Positions 52,252-59,680 of a stretch of DNA of 64,000 nt are shown here, one piece after another; position 1 is the first letter of the stretch, and every line of letters starts with the position of its first letter. A program made the position numbers and the translations under genes. Source of the DNA: Streptomyces parvus (GTDB lineage Bacteria > Actinomycetota > Actinomycetes > Streptomycetales > Streptomycetaceae); NCBI RefSeq assembly GCF_014648875.1, contig NZ_BMRY01000002.1, positions 248,001 to 312,000 of the forward strand, written 5' to 3'. Below the pieces are notes generated by a model. It was not told the DNA's origin. It searched no databases and saw only the letters and a list, made by a program, of their open reading frames with translations.

Positions 52252-53100
52252 CTAGAGCCTGTCGGCCGCCTCGGGCTCCCCGAACGCGGCCCGCGCGTCG
52301 AACGCGGCGCGGCGGGTGGCCCGGCGCAGCGCCCTCAGCAGCGTCGGGCCGAGCGTGAGGGTCAGCACCACCGTCAGCACCGCCCGTCCCAGGTCCCAGC
52401 CCAGCGAGGTCGCCGCGCAGTAGGCGAGGAACCGCACCAGGTTCTCGTGCAGCGGGTCGCCCGCGACGAACGAGATCCCCGATCCGAGACCGGCGATGAG
52501 CGTCCAGCCCTGGAGGTTCATCACCGTGCCGTACGCGAACGCCGCCACGCACCCGTACAGCGCGAGCATCGCCAACTCGACCCGCCCGCGCAGCCGGTCG
52601 GGCCCCGGCAGCAGCCCCGCGCCCATCGTGAACCAGCCCATCGACAGCATCTGGAACGGCATCCACGGCCCGACCCCGCCCGTCAGCAGCGCCGAGGCGA
52701 ACATGGTCACCGAGCCGAGCACGAAACCGAACCCGGGTCCGAGAACCCGGCCGCTCAGCACCATCAGGAAGAACATCGGCTCCAGCCCCGCCGTCCCCGC
52801 CCCGAGCGGGCGCAACGCGGCCCCGACCGCCGCCAGCACGCCGAGCATCGCGACGGCCTTCGCGTCCATCCCCGACTCGGAGATCGTCGCCACCACCACC
52901 GCGACGAGCAGCGGCAGCAGCGCCGCGAACAGCCAGGGCGCGTCCTTCGCGTGCGCGAGCCCGGAGCCGGCGTCCGCCAGCAGCGGCCACCCGAAGGCGA
53001 CCACGCCGACGGCCCCGGTCAGCAGCAGCACGGCCACCGACTTCGGCCCGAGCCGCACGGGCCGGGGAGCCCGTTCGGTGACGTCCGTCATCTCCTTCAC
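52252..53100 (-). CDS. ECF transporter S component
   Basis: A 282-residue membrane protein with six to seven hydrophobic segments, the substrate-binding subunit of an energy-coupling-factor vitamin transporter. Typical stretches: AKAVAMLGVLAAVGAALRPL, GLEPMFFLMVLSGRVLGPGF, GVGPWMPFQMLSMGWFTMGAG and the conserved N-rich loop GDPLHENLVRF. The GTG at 53100 overlaps the ATPase stop (GTGA); an ATG nine bases downstream is the alternative. It is the last gene of a five-gene operon with a probable cobalamin riboswitch, so the substrate is predicted to be a cobalamin; sequence alone does not prove that. Confidence 0.85.
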   Translation of the reverse strand: MKEMTDVTERAPRPVRLGPKSVAVLLLTGAVGVVAFGWPLLADAGSGLAHAKDAPWLFAALLPLLVAVVVATISESGMDAKAVAMLGVLAAVGAALRPLGAGTAGLEPMFFLMVLSGRVLGPGFGFVLGSVTMFASALLTGGVGPWMPFQMLSMGWFTMGAGLLPGPDRLRGRVELAMLALYGCVAAFAYGTVMNLQGWTLIAGLGSGISFVAGDPLHENLVRFLAYCAATSLGWDLGRAVLTVVLTLTLGPTLLRALRRATRRAAFDARAAFGEPEAADRL

Positions 53101-54905
53101 GCTCCCGCCTCCAGCGCCCCGCGCACCTGGGACACGGTCAGCCACTCCTGCGGGGCGAGGATCTTCGCCGTCTGCGGGGCGAACGCGGGGGAGGAGACCA
53201 CCACCCGCCCGGTCGGGCCGTCCGCGACGACCTCCCCGTCCGCGAGGATCACCACCCGGTGCGCCAGCTCCGCCGCCAGCTCCACGTCGTGTGTGGCCAG
53301 GACGATCGCGTGCCCCTCGGCCGCGAGGCCGCGCAGTACGCCGACCAGCCGGGCCTTCGCCGCGTAGTCCAGGCCCCGCGTCGGCTCGTCCAGCAGCAAC
53401 AGCGGCGGCCGGCCCGTCAGCACCAGCGCCAGGGCGAGCGCGAGGCGCTGCCCCTCGGACAGGTCCCGGGGATGGGTGTCGTCCCCGACCCCCGGCAGCA
53501 GCTCCGACACCAGCGCCCGGCAGGTGCCCTCCGCCGCGCCCGCGTCCCGGTCGGCGGCGGCGCACTCGGCGGCCACCGTGTCCGCGTACAGCAGATCGCG
53601 CGGCTCCTGCGGTACGAGGCCGACGCGGCGCACCATCGCCCGCGGGTCCGTCCGGGCCGGGGCCAGGCCGCCGACGCGCACGGTGCCCGCGGTGGGCTCG
53701 ATCATTCCGACGAGCGCGCCGAGCAGGGTGGACTTGCCGGCCCCGTTGCGGCCCATCAGGGCCACCGTCTCGCCCGGGGCCACGGTGAGCGTCACCCGCC
53801 GCAACGCCTCGACCCGGCCGCGCCGCACCCCGAGCCCGTCGACCCGGGTGACCGGATCGGCGGCGGGGGTGGCGGACGCGCCGGACGTGCCAGGGCTTCC
53901 CGTGCGGTCCCGGCCCTGGCCCAGCAGCCGGGCGAGGCGTCCGGGGCGGGAGCGTTCCGCGGCGGCCACCGGCACCGGTGCCGCCGCCGAACCCGGCCCC
54001 GACGCCGGGGCGACGCCCGTCCGCACGGGCACCGCCGCTCCCGGCTGCTCCGAGGCCGGCGGGGCTCCCGGCGCCTCGGGCGGTGACGCGTCCGCCAGCC
54101 GCTCCCGCAGCCCGCCCGCCCCGCGCCGGGCGTCCCGTACCGACAGGGGCAGCGGGTCCCAGCCCGCCAGCAGGCCCAGCTCCACCACGGGCGGCCGGAC
54201 CGGCGACACCTTCATGATCCCGGCGGGCGGCCCCATCACGGGGGCGGCGCCCGGGGCGGGCAGCAGGACGACCTGGTCCGCGTACTGCACCACCCGCTCC
54301 AGGCGGTGCTCGGCCATCAGCACGGTCGTGCCCAGGTCGTGCACCAGCCGCTGGAGCACCGCGAGGACCTCCTCGGCCGCCGCCGGGTCCAGCGCCGAGG
54401 TCGGCTCGTCCAGCACCAGCACCTTCGGGTGCGGGGTGAGCACCGAACCGATCGCCACCCGCTGCTGCTGGCCGCCCGACAGCGTCGCGATCGGCCGGTC
54501 GCGCAGCTCGGCCAGGCCCAGCAGATCGAGGGTCTCCTCGACCCGGCGGCGCATCACGTCCGGGGCGAGCCCCAGCGACTCCATGCCGTACGCGAGCTCG
54601 TCCTCGACGGTGTCCGTGACGAAGTGCGCCAGCGGATCCTGGCCCACCGTCCCGACCAGATCGGCCAGTTCACGCGGCTTGTGCGTACGGGTGTCGCGGC
54701 TGTCCACCGTGACCCGGCCCGACAGCAGCCCGCCCGTGAAGTGCGGGACGAGCCCCGACACCGTACCCAGCAAAGTCGACTTACCGACACCGGAGGGGCC
54801 GACGAGCAGCACGAGTTCGCCCTCGGGGACCGTGAGGTCGACCCCGGACAGCGTGGGACGCTCCGTGCCCTCGTACCGCACGGAGACCCGCTCGAACCTG
54901 ATCAC
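53097..54905 (-). CDS. ECF transporter ATPase, two ABC domains in one chain
   Basis: A 602-residue protein holding both energising ATPases (EcfA and EcfA'). Domain 1 (1 to about 230): VGPSGVGKSTLLG (Walker A), TLSGGQQQRVAIGS (signature), VLVLDEPTSALD (Walker B). Domain 2 (about 365-590): MGRNGAGKSTLLG, LSEGQRLALALAL, LLLLDEPTRGLD. The linker (about 260-360) is Pro/Ala-rich and probably disordered. GTG at 54905 overlaps the EcfT stop. The frame stays open for another 1.4 kb upstream, but that is the reverse frame of EcfT. Confidence 0.93.
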   Translation of the reverse strand: MIRFERVSVRYEGTERPTLSGVDLTVPEGELVLLVGPSGVGKSTLLGTVSGLVPHFTGGLLSGRVTVDSRDTRTHKPRELADLVGTVGQDPLAHFVTDTVEDELAYGMESLGLAPDVMRRRVEETLDLLGLAELRDRPIATLSGGQQQRVAIGSVLTPHPKVLVLDEPTSALDPAAAEEVLAVLQRLVHDLGTTVLMAEHRLERVVQYADQVVLLPAPGAAPVMGPPAGIMKVSPVRPPVVELGLLAGWDPLPLSVRDARRGAGGLRERLADASPPEAPGAPPASEQPGAAVPVRTGVAPASGPGSAAAPVPVAAAERSRPGRLARLLGQGRDRTGSPGTSGASATPAADPVTRVDGLGVRRGRVEALRRVTLTVAPGETVALMGRNGAGKSTLLGALVGMIEPTAGTVRVGGLAPARTDPRAMVRRVGLVPQEPRDLLYADTVAAECAAADRDAGAAEGTCRALVSELLPGVGDDTHPRDLSEGQRLALALALVLTGRPPLLLLDEPTRGLDYAAKARLVGVLRGLAAEGHAIVLATHDVELAAELAHRVVILADGEVVADGPTGRVVVSSPAFAPQTAKILAPQEWLTVSQVRGALEAGA

Positions 54906-56080
54906 GCCTGCTCCTTGCCGCGTCGCACCGGTCTGTCGGCCACCGCCCGGTTCGACGGCGGTACGGGGGCGACCAGCGCGGGCAGCAGCCCGATCAGCGC
55001 CGCCGCCGCGGGCCACAGCGGCAGCACCGGCGCGGTCAGCGGTACGACCCCGGGGCGCAGCGCTTCCGGATCCACCGCCCCCGCCCAGATCATCGCCGCC
55101 GCGACCGCCGCACCCGAGCACGCCACCAGCCAGGCCCGCACACCCCACCGGTCCGGGCGATAGCGGGTCCGCACCGAACGCCGCCCGCCGAGCCGCAGCC
55201 CCGCCATCGCGGTGACCAGGCTGGCCAGCAGCAACGGCAGCCCGTACACCGCCCCCTGCGCGGCCAGCAGCCCGTACGTACCGGCGCACACCCCGAGCAG
55301 CCCGCCCAGGGTGAGGACGTTCGTGGTGTGCCGGACGGCCGCCGGGACCTGGGCCGTACGCCCGTACCCGCGCGCGTCCATCGACGCGGCCACCGCCACC
55401 GACCGCTCCAGCGCCCCCTCCAGCACCGGCAGCCCGATCTGCGCCACCGCCCGCACCCCGCCGGTCGGCCGCCCCCGCAGCCGGCGCGCGGTGCGCAGCC
55501 GGACCACGTCGGCCACCATGTTCGGCGCGAACGTCATCGCGACCACGACGGCGACCCCGGCCTCGTACAGCGCACCGGGCAGCGACTTCAGCAGCCGCGC
55601 CGGGTTGGCCAGCGCGTTCGCCGCGCCGACGCAGATCAGCAGCGTGGCCAGCTTCATCCCCTCGTACAGCGAGAACACCAGCTGTTCGGCGGTGACCCGG
55701 CCACCGATCCGCACACCCTGCGCCCAGTCGGGCAGCGGCAGTTCGGGCAGGGTCAGCACGGTGTGCGAGCCGGGGATCGACGAGCCGAGCAAGACGGAGA
55801 ACACCAGCCGCAGCGCCACGACGAACAGCCCGAGCTTGACGAACGCGCCGTACGAACGGGCCCACGGCGCGTCCGTGCGCCGCGCCGCCACCACATACCC
55901 GGCGACCCCGACCAGCAGCCCGAGCAGCAGCGGGTTGGTCGTCCGGGACGCCGCGGTGGCGAGCCCCAGCGCCCACAGCCACCACGCCCCGGCGGGCAGC
56001 GCGTTGGCGCGGTCCGCCTCGGGGGCGCGCAGGGCGCGGCGCAGCAGCCGGGCCGGGGCCGACGCCGGGGAAGCGGTCAC
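54902..56080 (-). CDS. ECF transporter transmembrane protein EcfT (CbiQ-like)
   Basis: A 392-residue membrane subunit that couples ATP hydrolysis to the S component. CbiQ/EcfT features are NPLLLGLLVGVAGYVVAARR near residue 65, the coupling helix with two Ala-Arg-Gly-type motifs (MDARGYGRTAQVPAA, ARRLRGRPTGGVRAVA), and about six hydrophobic segments. The C-terminal membrane region is longer than in typical CbiQ. GTG at 56080 overlaps the SCO2322-family gene stop as GTGA. Confidence 0.88.
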   Translation of the reverse strand: MTASPASAPARLLRRALRAPEADRANALPAGAWWLWALGLATAASRTTNPLLLGLLVGVAGYVVAARRTDAPWARSYGAFVKLGLFVVALRLVFSVLLGSSIPGSHTVLTLPELPLPDWAQGVRIGGRVTAEQLVFSLYEGMKLATLLICVGAANALANPARLLKSLPGALYEAGVAVVVAMTFAPNMVADVVRLRTARRLRGRPTGGVRAVAQIGLPVLEGALERSVAVAASMDARGYGRTAQVPAAVRHTTNVLTLGGLLGVCAGTYGLLAAQGAVYGLPLLLASLVTAMAGLRLGGRRSVRTRYRPDRWGVRAWLVACSGAAVAAAMIWAGAVDPEALRPGVVPLTAPVLPLWPAAAALIGLLPALVAPVPPSNRAVADRPVRRGKEQA

Positions 56081-56784
56081 CGGCGGCGGCGGGCCTGGAC
56101 GACGGCGGCGATGCCGAGCAGCAGGACGGCGCCGATGCCGACGAGGAGCCCGACGGACGGACCGCCGCCGCCGTCACCTTCCGCGTCCGCGTCCTCGCCC
56201 GATTCCTCGGCCGTCCTGGTCGGCTCGGACGGCTTCGCGCTGCCGCTGTCGCCGGACACCTGCTCGCCGCAGCCCGTTTTCGGATAGCCGGAGATCGCAC
56301 AGAGCATGGCGCTGTCGTCGTACCGCAGCGGCTTCGCCACGGCGGCGAGCGCCTCCGCGCTGCTGGCGTCCGGCGCGACCTGCGCGCAGGCCGTGCGCAG
56401 GGCGGGCGGCTTCTCGCCGTCCGGGGCGTCCGTGGTCGTGCCCGGGTCGATCACCAGAGCCACCCGCTTCTTCCCGTCCTCCGCCGGGGTGTCCGCACAG
56501 ATCGCCCCGAAGTCCGGGGCGCGGCGCGGCTGGTCGGCGTCGCCGGAGTCCTCGCTCACGGCGAACCGGAAGCCCTGGACCGTACCGTCGTCCGGGCGCA
56601 GGAGGGACGGCCCCTGGGTGGCGTACTCCCAGTTCTTGCCGTTGCCCTCCCAGAAGGACCAGTAGCGATACCCGGCGGCCTGGGCGCTCCCCGCGCCGAG
56701 CAGGACGGCGGAGGCGGCGACCAGGGCGGCGAGCAGCGAGACGACGGGAACGCGAAGCCGGGTGGCGGCCCGTGCAGGGCTCAC
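56077..56784 (-). CDS. SCO2322 family exported protein
   Basis: A 235-residue exported, C-terminally anchored protein. Signal peptide RVPVVSLLAALVAASAVLLG, then AAGYRYWSFWEGNGKNWEYA, RPDDGTVQGFRFAVSEDSGD and FGAICADTPAEDGKKRVALV, the pattern of the family NCBI names after SCO2322. A disordered acidic stretch and a final membrane segment (VGLLVGIGAVLLLGIAAVV) with RRRR anchor it on the outside. Role unknown, but location in an ECF operon suggests binding of the substrate outside the cell. GTG at 56784 overlaps the upstream stop. Confidence 0.87.
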   Translation of the reverse strand: MSPARAATRLRVPVVSLLAALVAASAVLLGAGSAQAAGYRYWSFWEGNGKNWEYATQGPSLLRPDDGTVQGFRFAVSEDSGDADQPRRAPDFGAICADTPAEDGKKRVALVIDPGTTTDAPDGEKPPALRTACAQVAPDASSAEALAAVAKPLRYDDSAMLCAISGYPKTGCGEQVSGDSGSAKPSEPTRTAEESGEDADAEGDGGGGPSVGLLVGIGAVLLLGIAAVVQARRRR

Positions 56785-58049
56785 GGCTGCTTCTTCTTCC
56801 CGCGCATGCTGAGCACGAAGCCGATGCCGGTGCCAGCGAGCAGCCCGATGCCGATCAGCCACCCCAGGCTCAGCCCGCCGTCGTCGCTGTCGGTGCCGCT
56901 GGAGGGCTGCGGACCGGTCGGCGTCGGCGAGGGGAGGGCGGTGGCGGCCGGCGAGGGGCCCATCGAGTTGAGCTGCTTGACGAGGTCGACGCCGCCGAAG
57001 CTGCGTGCGTCGGCGCCGGTGGCGTGCGCGGCGAGGATCAGCTGTCCGGTGGCGGCCGGGCCGCCCTGCTTCCCCCAGCCGGTGGCGTTCTTCTGCAGCC
57101 AGGCCACCGACGCCTTGGCCTTGTCGGTGTGCCCGGAGGCGGCGAGGGCGACGACCGCGTCCGCGGTGTTGCCGTAGTCGGGCTGCGGGTCGGAGTCCTC
57201 GGCGCCCGGCATCGGGGCCTGCTCCAGATACGGCTGCTTCTCCAGCGTGTCAGCGAGGAAGGAGGCGCCGTTCTGGGCGCTCTGCTCCGGGCTGAGGTCG
57301 TCGCCCTTGGTGCAGGTGGGGTCCTTGACCGCGTTGGACGTGCCGGAGGCGATGCCCTTGCCCATCAGACCGAGCACGGAGGCCGCGGTGGCGTCCATGT
57401 TGGCGGTCAGCTCGCCCTTCTTGTCCGGCTGGTAGGCGAACGCGCCGCCGTCCTTCTTCCCGCAGGCGATCGCCAGCGACTGGAGCGCGGTGTACGGGGT
57501 GCTGCCGTCCTTGGTGGTGAGCTCGTTGACCGGGACGCCGGTGCGGGCGAGCGCGCCGATGACGATGGAGGTGGAGTTCGCGTCGGACGGGCTGCCCGGG
57601 TTGTAGCCCCAGCCGCCGTCCTCGTTCTGCACGGACTTCAGCCAGTCGGCCCCGTTGTTGGCGTCCTCGCGGCGCTGGTTGATCTCGACGAGGGCCTGGA
57701 CGGCGATGGCGGTGGCGTTGGTGTCCATCACCGTCGACGCGTCGCAGGGCTTGGAGGCGTCGGCCCGGTACGAGGGGAACGCCCCGCTGTCGCACTGCTG
57801 GCCCACCAGCCAGTCGACGGCCTGCGTCGACGGCGTGACGTACTCGATCTTCTGCGCGAGGAAGGCGAGGGACTGCCGCCACACCCCGTCGTAGGTGGGG
57901 TCCGTGGTGCCGTAGAGCCCGGCCGGCAGATCCGCCGACGGGGAAGGGCTCGGTGCGGCTACCGCCACAGGGGCGACCGCCACGGGGGCGGCGACGCCCA
58001 GGAGCACGGCGGTGGTCGCGAGCGCGGCTGCGCTGCGGCGTACGGTCAT
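56781..58049 (-). CDS. Secreted, anchored alpha/alpha-repeat protein (prenyltransferase/squalene-oxidase repeat type)
   Basis: A 422-residue exported protein with a signal peptide (SAAALATTAVLLGVAAPVAV), an alpha/alpha-toroid core of about 330 residues, a Ser/Pro linker and a C-terminal membrane anchor (LGWLIGIGLLAGTGIGFVL) ending GKKKQP. Repeats show the squalene-cyclase/terpenoid-cyclase pattern: AVDWLVGQQCDSGAFPSY, GADWLKSVQNEDGGWGYN, ALQSLAIACGKKDGGAFAY, SVAWLQKNATGW. No catalytic DCTAE/DXDD motif is apparent. Animal transcobalamin/intrinsic factor use the same barrel to bind vitamin B12, and here a B12-type riboswitch precedes the gene, so it may be the surface B12 trap (inference). ATG at 58049. 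Confidence 0.85.
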   Translation of the reverse strand: MTVRRSAAALATTAVLLGVAAPVAVAPVAVAAPSPSPSADLPAGLYGTTDPTYDGVWRQSLAFLAQKIEYVTPSTQAVDWLVGQQCDSGAFPSYRADASKPCDASTVMDTNATAIAVQALVEINQRREDANNGADWLKSVQNEDGGWGYNPGSPSDANSTSIVIGALARTGVPVNELTTKDGSTPYTALQSLAIACGKKDGGAFAYQPDKKGELTANMDATAASVLGLMGKGIASGTSNAVKDPTCTKGDDLSPEQSAQNGASFLADTLEKQPYLEQAPMPGAEDSDPQPDYGNTADAVVALAASGHTDKAKASVAWLQKNATGWGKQGGPAATGQLILAAHATGADARSFGGVDLVKQLNSMGPSPAATALPSPTPTGPQPSSGTDSDDGGLSLGWLIGIGLLAGTGIGFVLSMRGKKKQP

Positions 58050-58134
58050 GGCTGGCTGGGCCTCTCCTGCGAGGGCCGGACTCCCCGGGCGCACGAGGGC
58101 ACCGGGCTCCGGCCCCGTATGCCTCGACGGTGCC

Positions 58135-58156
58135 GGCCACCGGGGTTCCGGTGGCC
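58135..58156 (-). terminator. Hairpin downstream of the riboswitch aptamer (expression platform)
   Basis: GGCCACCGG (58135-58143) and CCGGTGGCC (58148-58156) form a perfect 9-bp stem with a GGTT loop. Its place between aptamer and first gene fits a terminator or sequestering stem; there is no T-tract. Confidence 0.45.
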
Positions 58157-58164
58157 CGAGCCGG

Positions 58165-58290
58165 TCACGCTCCGCGGAGGGCGGTCCGGCTGCCGTCGGG
58201 CGGACGGGTCACGGCTGGGGCGCTGCGCCGGAGAGTCTCCGGCGTCCCCTGTACGGGCATGATGACGACCTGCTCACTCTACCGGTCCGT
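58165..58290 (-). promoter_or_regulatory. Probable cobalamin (B12) riboswitch
   Basis: On the minus strand the conserved blocks of the B12 aptamer appear in order: a GGGGACGCCGGAGACTCTCC stem-loop (compare GGGAAGCCGGTG.GAATCCGGC), then GCAGCGCCCCAGCCGTGACC (compare the CGCCACTGTGA box), then GACGGCAGCCGGACCGCC (compare the AGCCAGGAGACCTGCC 'B12 box'). It lies about 120 nt upstream of the operon's first ATG. The P1 stem is not obvious by eye, which lowers confidence. Confidence 0.6.
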
Positions 58291-58316
58291 AGGGGAGGGG
58301 CCGGGGGCCGCGCGTC

Positions 58317-58428
58317 GCGATGTACGTCACCGGGGTCGTCCCTGGTGGGGACGGGGGCGGCGGTGTACGTCACTGGGGCACGGGCCGCGAGCGGGCGGGG
58401 CGTCACACGGCGATGTACGTCACCGGGG
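58317..58428. repeat. Three copies of a TGTACGTCAC element
   Basis: TGTACGTCACCGGGG-type sequences recur at about 58317-58335, 58361-58378 and 58410-58428. The third is the last 19 bp or so of the MBL coding region (encoding VTYIAV), the other two lie downstream of its stop. Confidence 0.6.
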
Positions 58429-59464
58429 GCCCGCCAGGGACGGCCTCCGCGCGGCCGAGCTTCACGAGCCGCCGCAGATGGGACTCGGCCTCCGACACGG
58501 CGATGGACCGCGAACCGTGCGGGATCTGCTCCCAGGGCCGGTTCCACTCCATCTGCTCGGCGAGCTGCCACGGGGTGAGCGGCGTGGCGAACAGGGCGAG
58601 GAGCCCGGTCAGCCGCTCCTCGTGGTGGTCCAGCAGCTCCCGTACGCGCCTGCCCGCATCGGTGAAGGCGTGCTGGTGCGCGGGCAGCACCTCGGCCACC
58701 CCGAGCCGGCCGATCCGCTCCAGCGAGGCGAGGTAGTCGCCGAGCGGATCGGTGACGGCGGTGTCGTCCGGGTCCTCGTACAGCCCGATGTGCGGACTGA
58801 TCCCCGGCAGCAGGTGGTCGCCGGAGAACAGCCGCCCGTTCCCTTCCAGCCCGGCGGGATGCCGCTCCTCCAGATGGAGGCAGACGTGGCCCGGGGTGTG
58901 CCCGGGCGTCCAGACGGCACGAAGCCGCCGCCCGGCGAGGTCGAGCAGCTCGCCGGGGACGATCTCCCGGTCGGGCAGGGCGGCGCGCAGCCCGGGCAGG
59001 GTCCGCAGCCGCCCCCCGCTGCGGGCGGCGCGCAACGGGGCGAGGTGGTCGTCCGGCGCGCCGACGGCGGCGAGCTTGCGGACGAGGTAGTCGAGCCAGG
59101 TGCCGGGCTCGGATTCGCGGGTACGGCGGACGATCGCGGTGTCGGCCTCGTGCATCGCGATCCAGGCCCCGGACGCCTCGCGGACCTGGCCGGAGAGGCC
59201 GTGGTGGTCGGGGTGGTGGTGGGTGATGACGACGCCGTGGATGTCGGTGACGGCGGTGCCGAGGGCGGAGAGCCCGGCGACCAGGGTGTCCCAGGAGGCG
59301 GGATCGTCCCAGCCGGTGTCGATGAGGACGGGCCCCCGGTCGGTGTCGACGAGGTGGACCAGGGTGTGCCCGAGGGGATTGTCCGGGATGGGCACCCTGA
59401 TGCTGTGGACGCCCCCGCCGTGATCGGCCACCTGCGTCCCGGTCCCGTGAGTCACCTGTGCCAT
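58403..59464 (-). CDS. MBL-fold metallo-hydrolase
   Basis: A 353-residue metallo-beta-lactamase-fold hydrolase. Metal ligands: VVITHHHPDHHGLSGQV (HxHxDH), WTPGHTPGHVCLHLE (His) and LFSGDHLLPG (Asp), plus LPAHQHAF (His). The C-terminal 90 residues form a helical winged-helix-like cap (SEAESHLRRLVKLGRAEAV), as in the LACTB2-like group. Substrate uncertain; may hydrolyse a thioester or lactone. The start is the ATG at 59464; a strong TetR-like palindrome lies 27-52 bp upstream. Divergent from the aldehyde dehydrogenase gene. Confidence 0.9.
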   Translation of the reverse strand: MAQVTHGTGTQVADHGGGVHSIRVPIPDNPLGHTLVHLVDTDRGPVLIDTGWDDPASWDTLVAGLSALGTAVTDIHGVVITHHHPDHHGLSGQVREASGAWIAMHEADTAIVRRTRESEPGTWLDYLVRKLAAVGAPDDHLAPLRAARSGGRLRTLPGLRAALPDREIVPGELLDLAGRRLRAVWTPGHTPGHVCLHLEERHPAGLEGNGRLFSGDHLLPGISPHIGLYEDPDDTAVTDPLGDYLASLERIGRLGVAEVLPAHQHAFTDAGRRVRELLDHHEERLTGLLALFATPLTPWQLAEQMEWNRPWEQIPHGSRSIAVSEAESHLRRLVKLGRAEAVPGGPPVTYIAV

Positions 59465-59490
59465 GGGCTCCCCTTCTCCGCTTCGGCCTC

Positions 59491-59516
59491 CACTGTAACG
59501 AGAACTCGTTCCAGTG
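59491..59516. promoter_or_regulatory. TetR-type palindromic operator upstream of the MBL gene
   Basis: A 26-bp near-perfect dyad: CACTGTAACGAG (59491-59502), a central AA, and CTCGTTCCAGTG (59505-59516), with one mismatched pair between the arms. Its GTAACGAG core is identical to that in the P450-side site at 50789. Confidence 0.6.
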
Positions 59517-59588
59517 GTAGCCCGGGTCTACCAAATCGCGGGAGGGAGGGGGTCATTGACGCTGCGCCCCCCGTGGACTACTGAAACA

Positions 59589-59619
59589 AGAACTGATATC
59601 AGTTCTGACGACCAGTCAG
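59589..59619. promoter_or_regulatory. Palindromes upstream of the aldehyde dehydrogenase
   Basis: AGAACTGATATCAGTTCT (59589-59606) is a perfect 18-bp palindrome; CTGAC (59605-59609) and GTCAG (59615-59619) overlap it. The set sits about 60-90 bp before the ATG at 59681. Confidence 0.6.
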
Positions 59620-59680
59620 TTGATGGAGTGTACTGGCGTACGGGGCCACGGGTTCACGGGTTCAACGGGAGGCGACGGCC

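Larger units (their letters stand above)
58050..58402. other. 353-bp leader and spacer between B12-type operon and MBL gene
   Basis: Holds the probable cobalamin riboswitch and a 9-bp hairpin on the minus strand, and downstream repeats of the MBL gene 3' end. No protein-coding gene is supported. Confidence 0.6.

Noticed and set aside
54906..56300. N-terminal extension of the ECF ATPase frame
   Set aside because: Arg/Gly/Ala-rich reverse-frame translation of EcfT; the ABC domain begins exactly at the GTG overlapping the EcfT stop.
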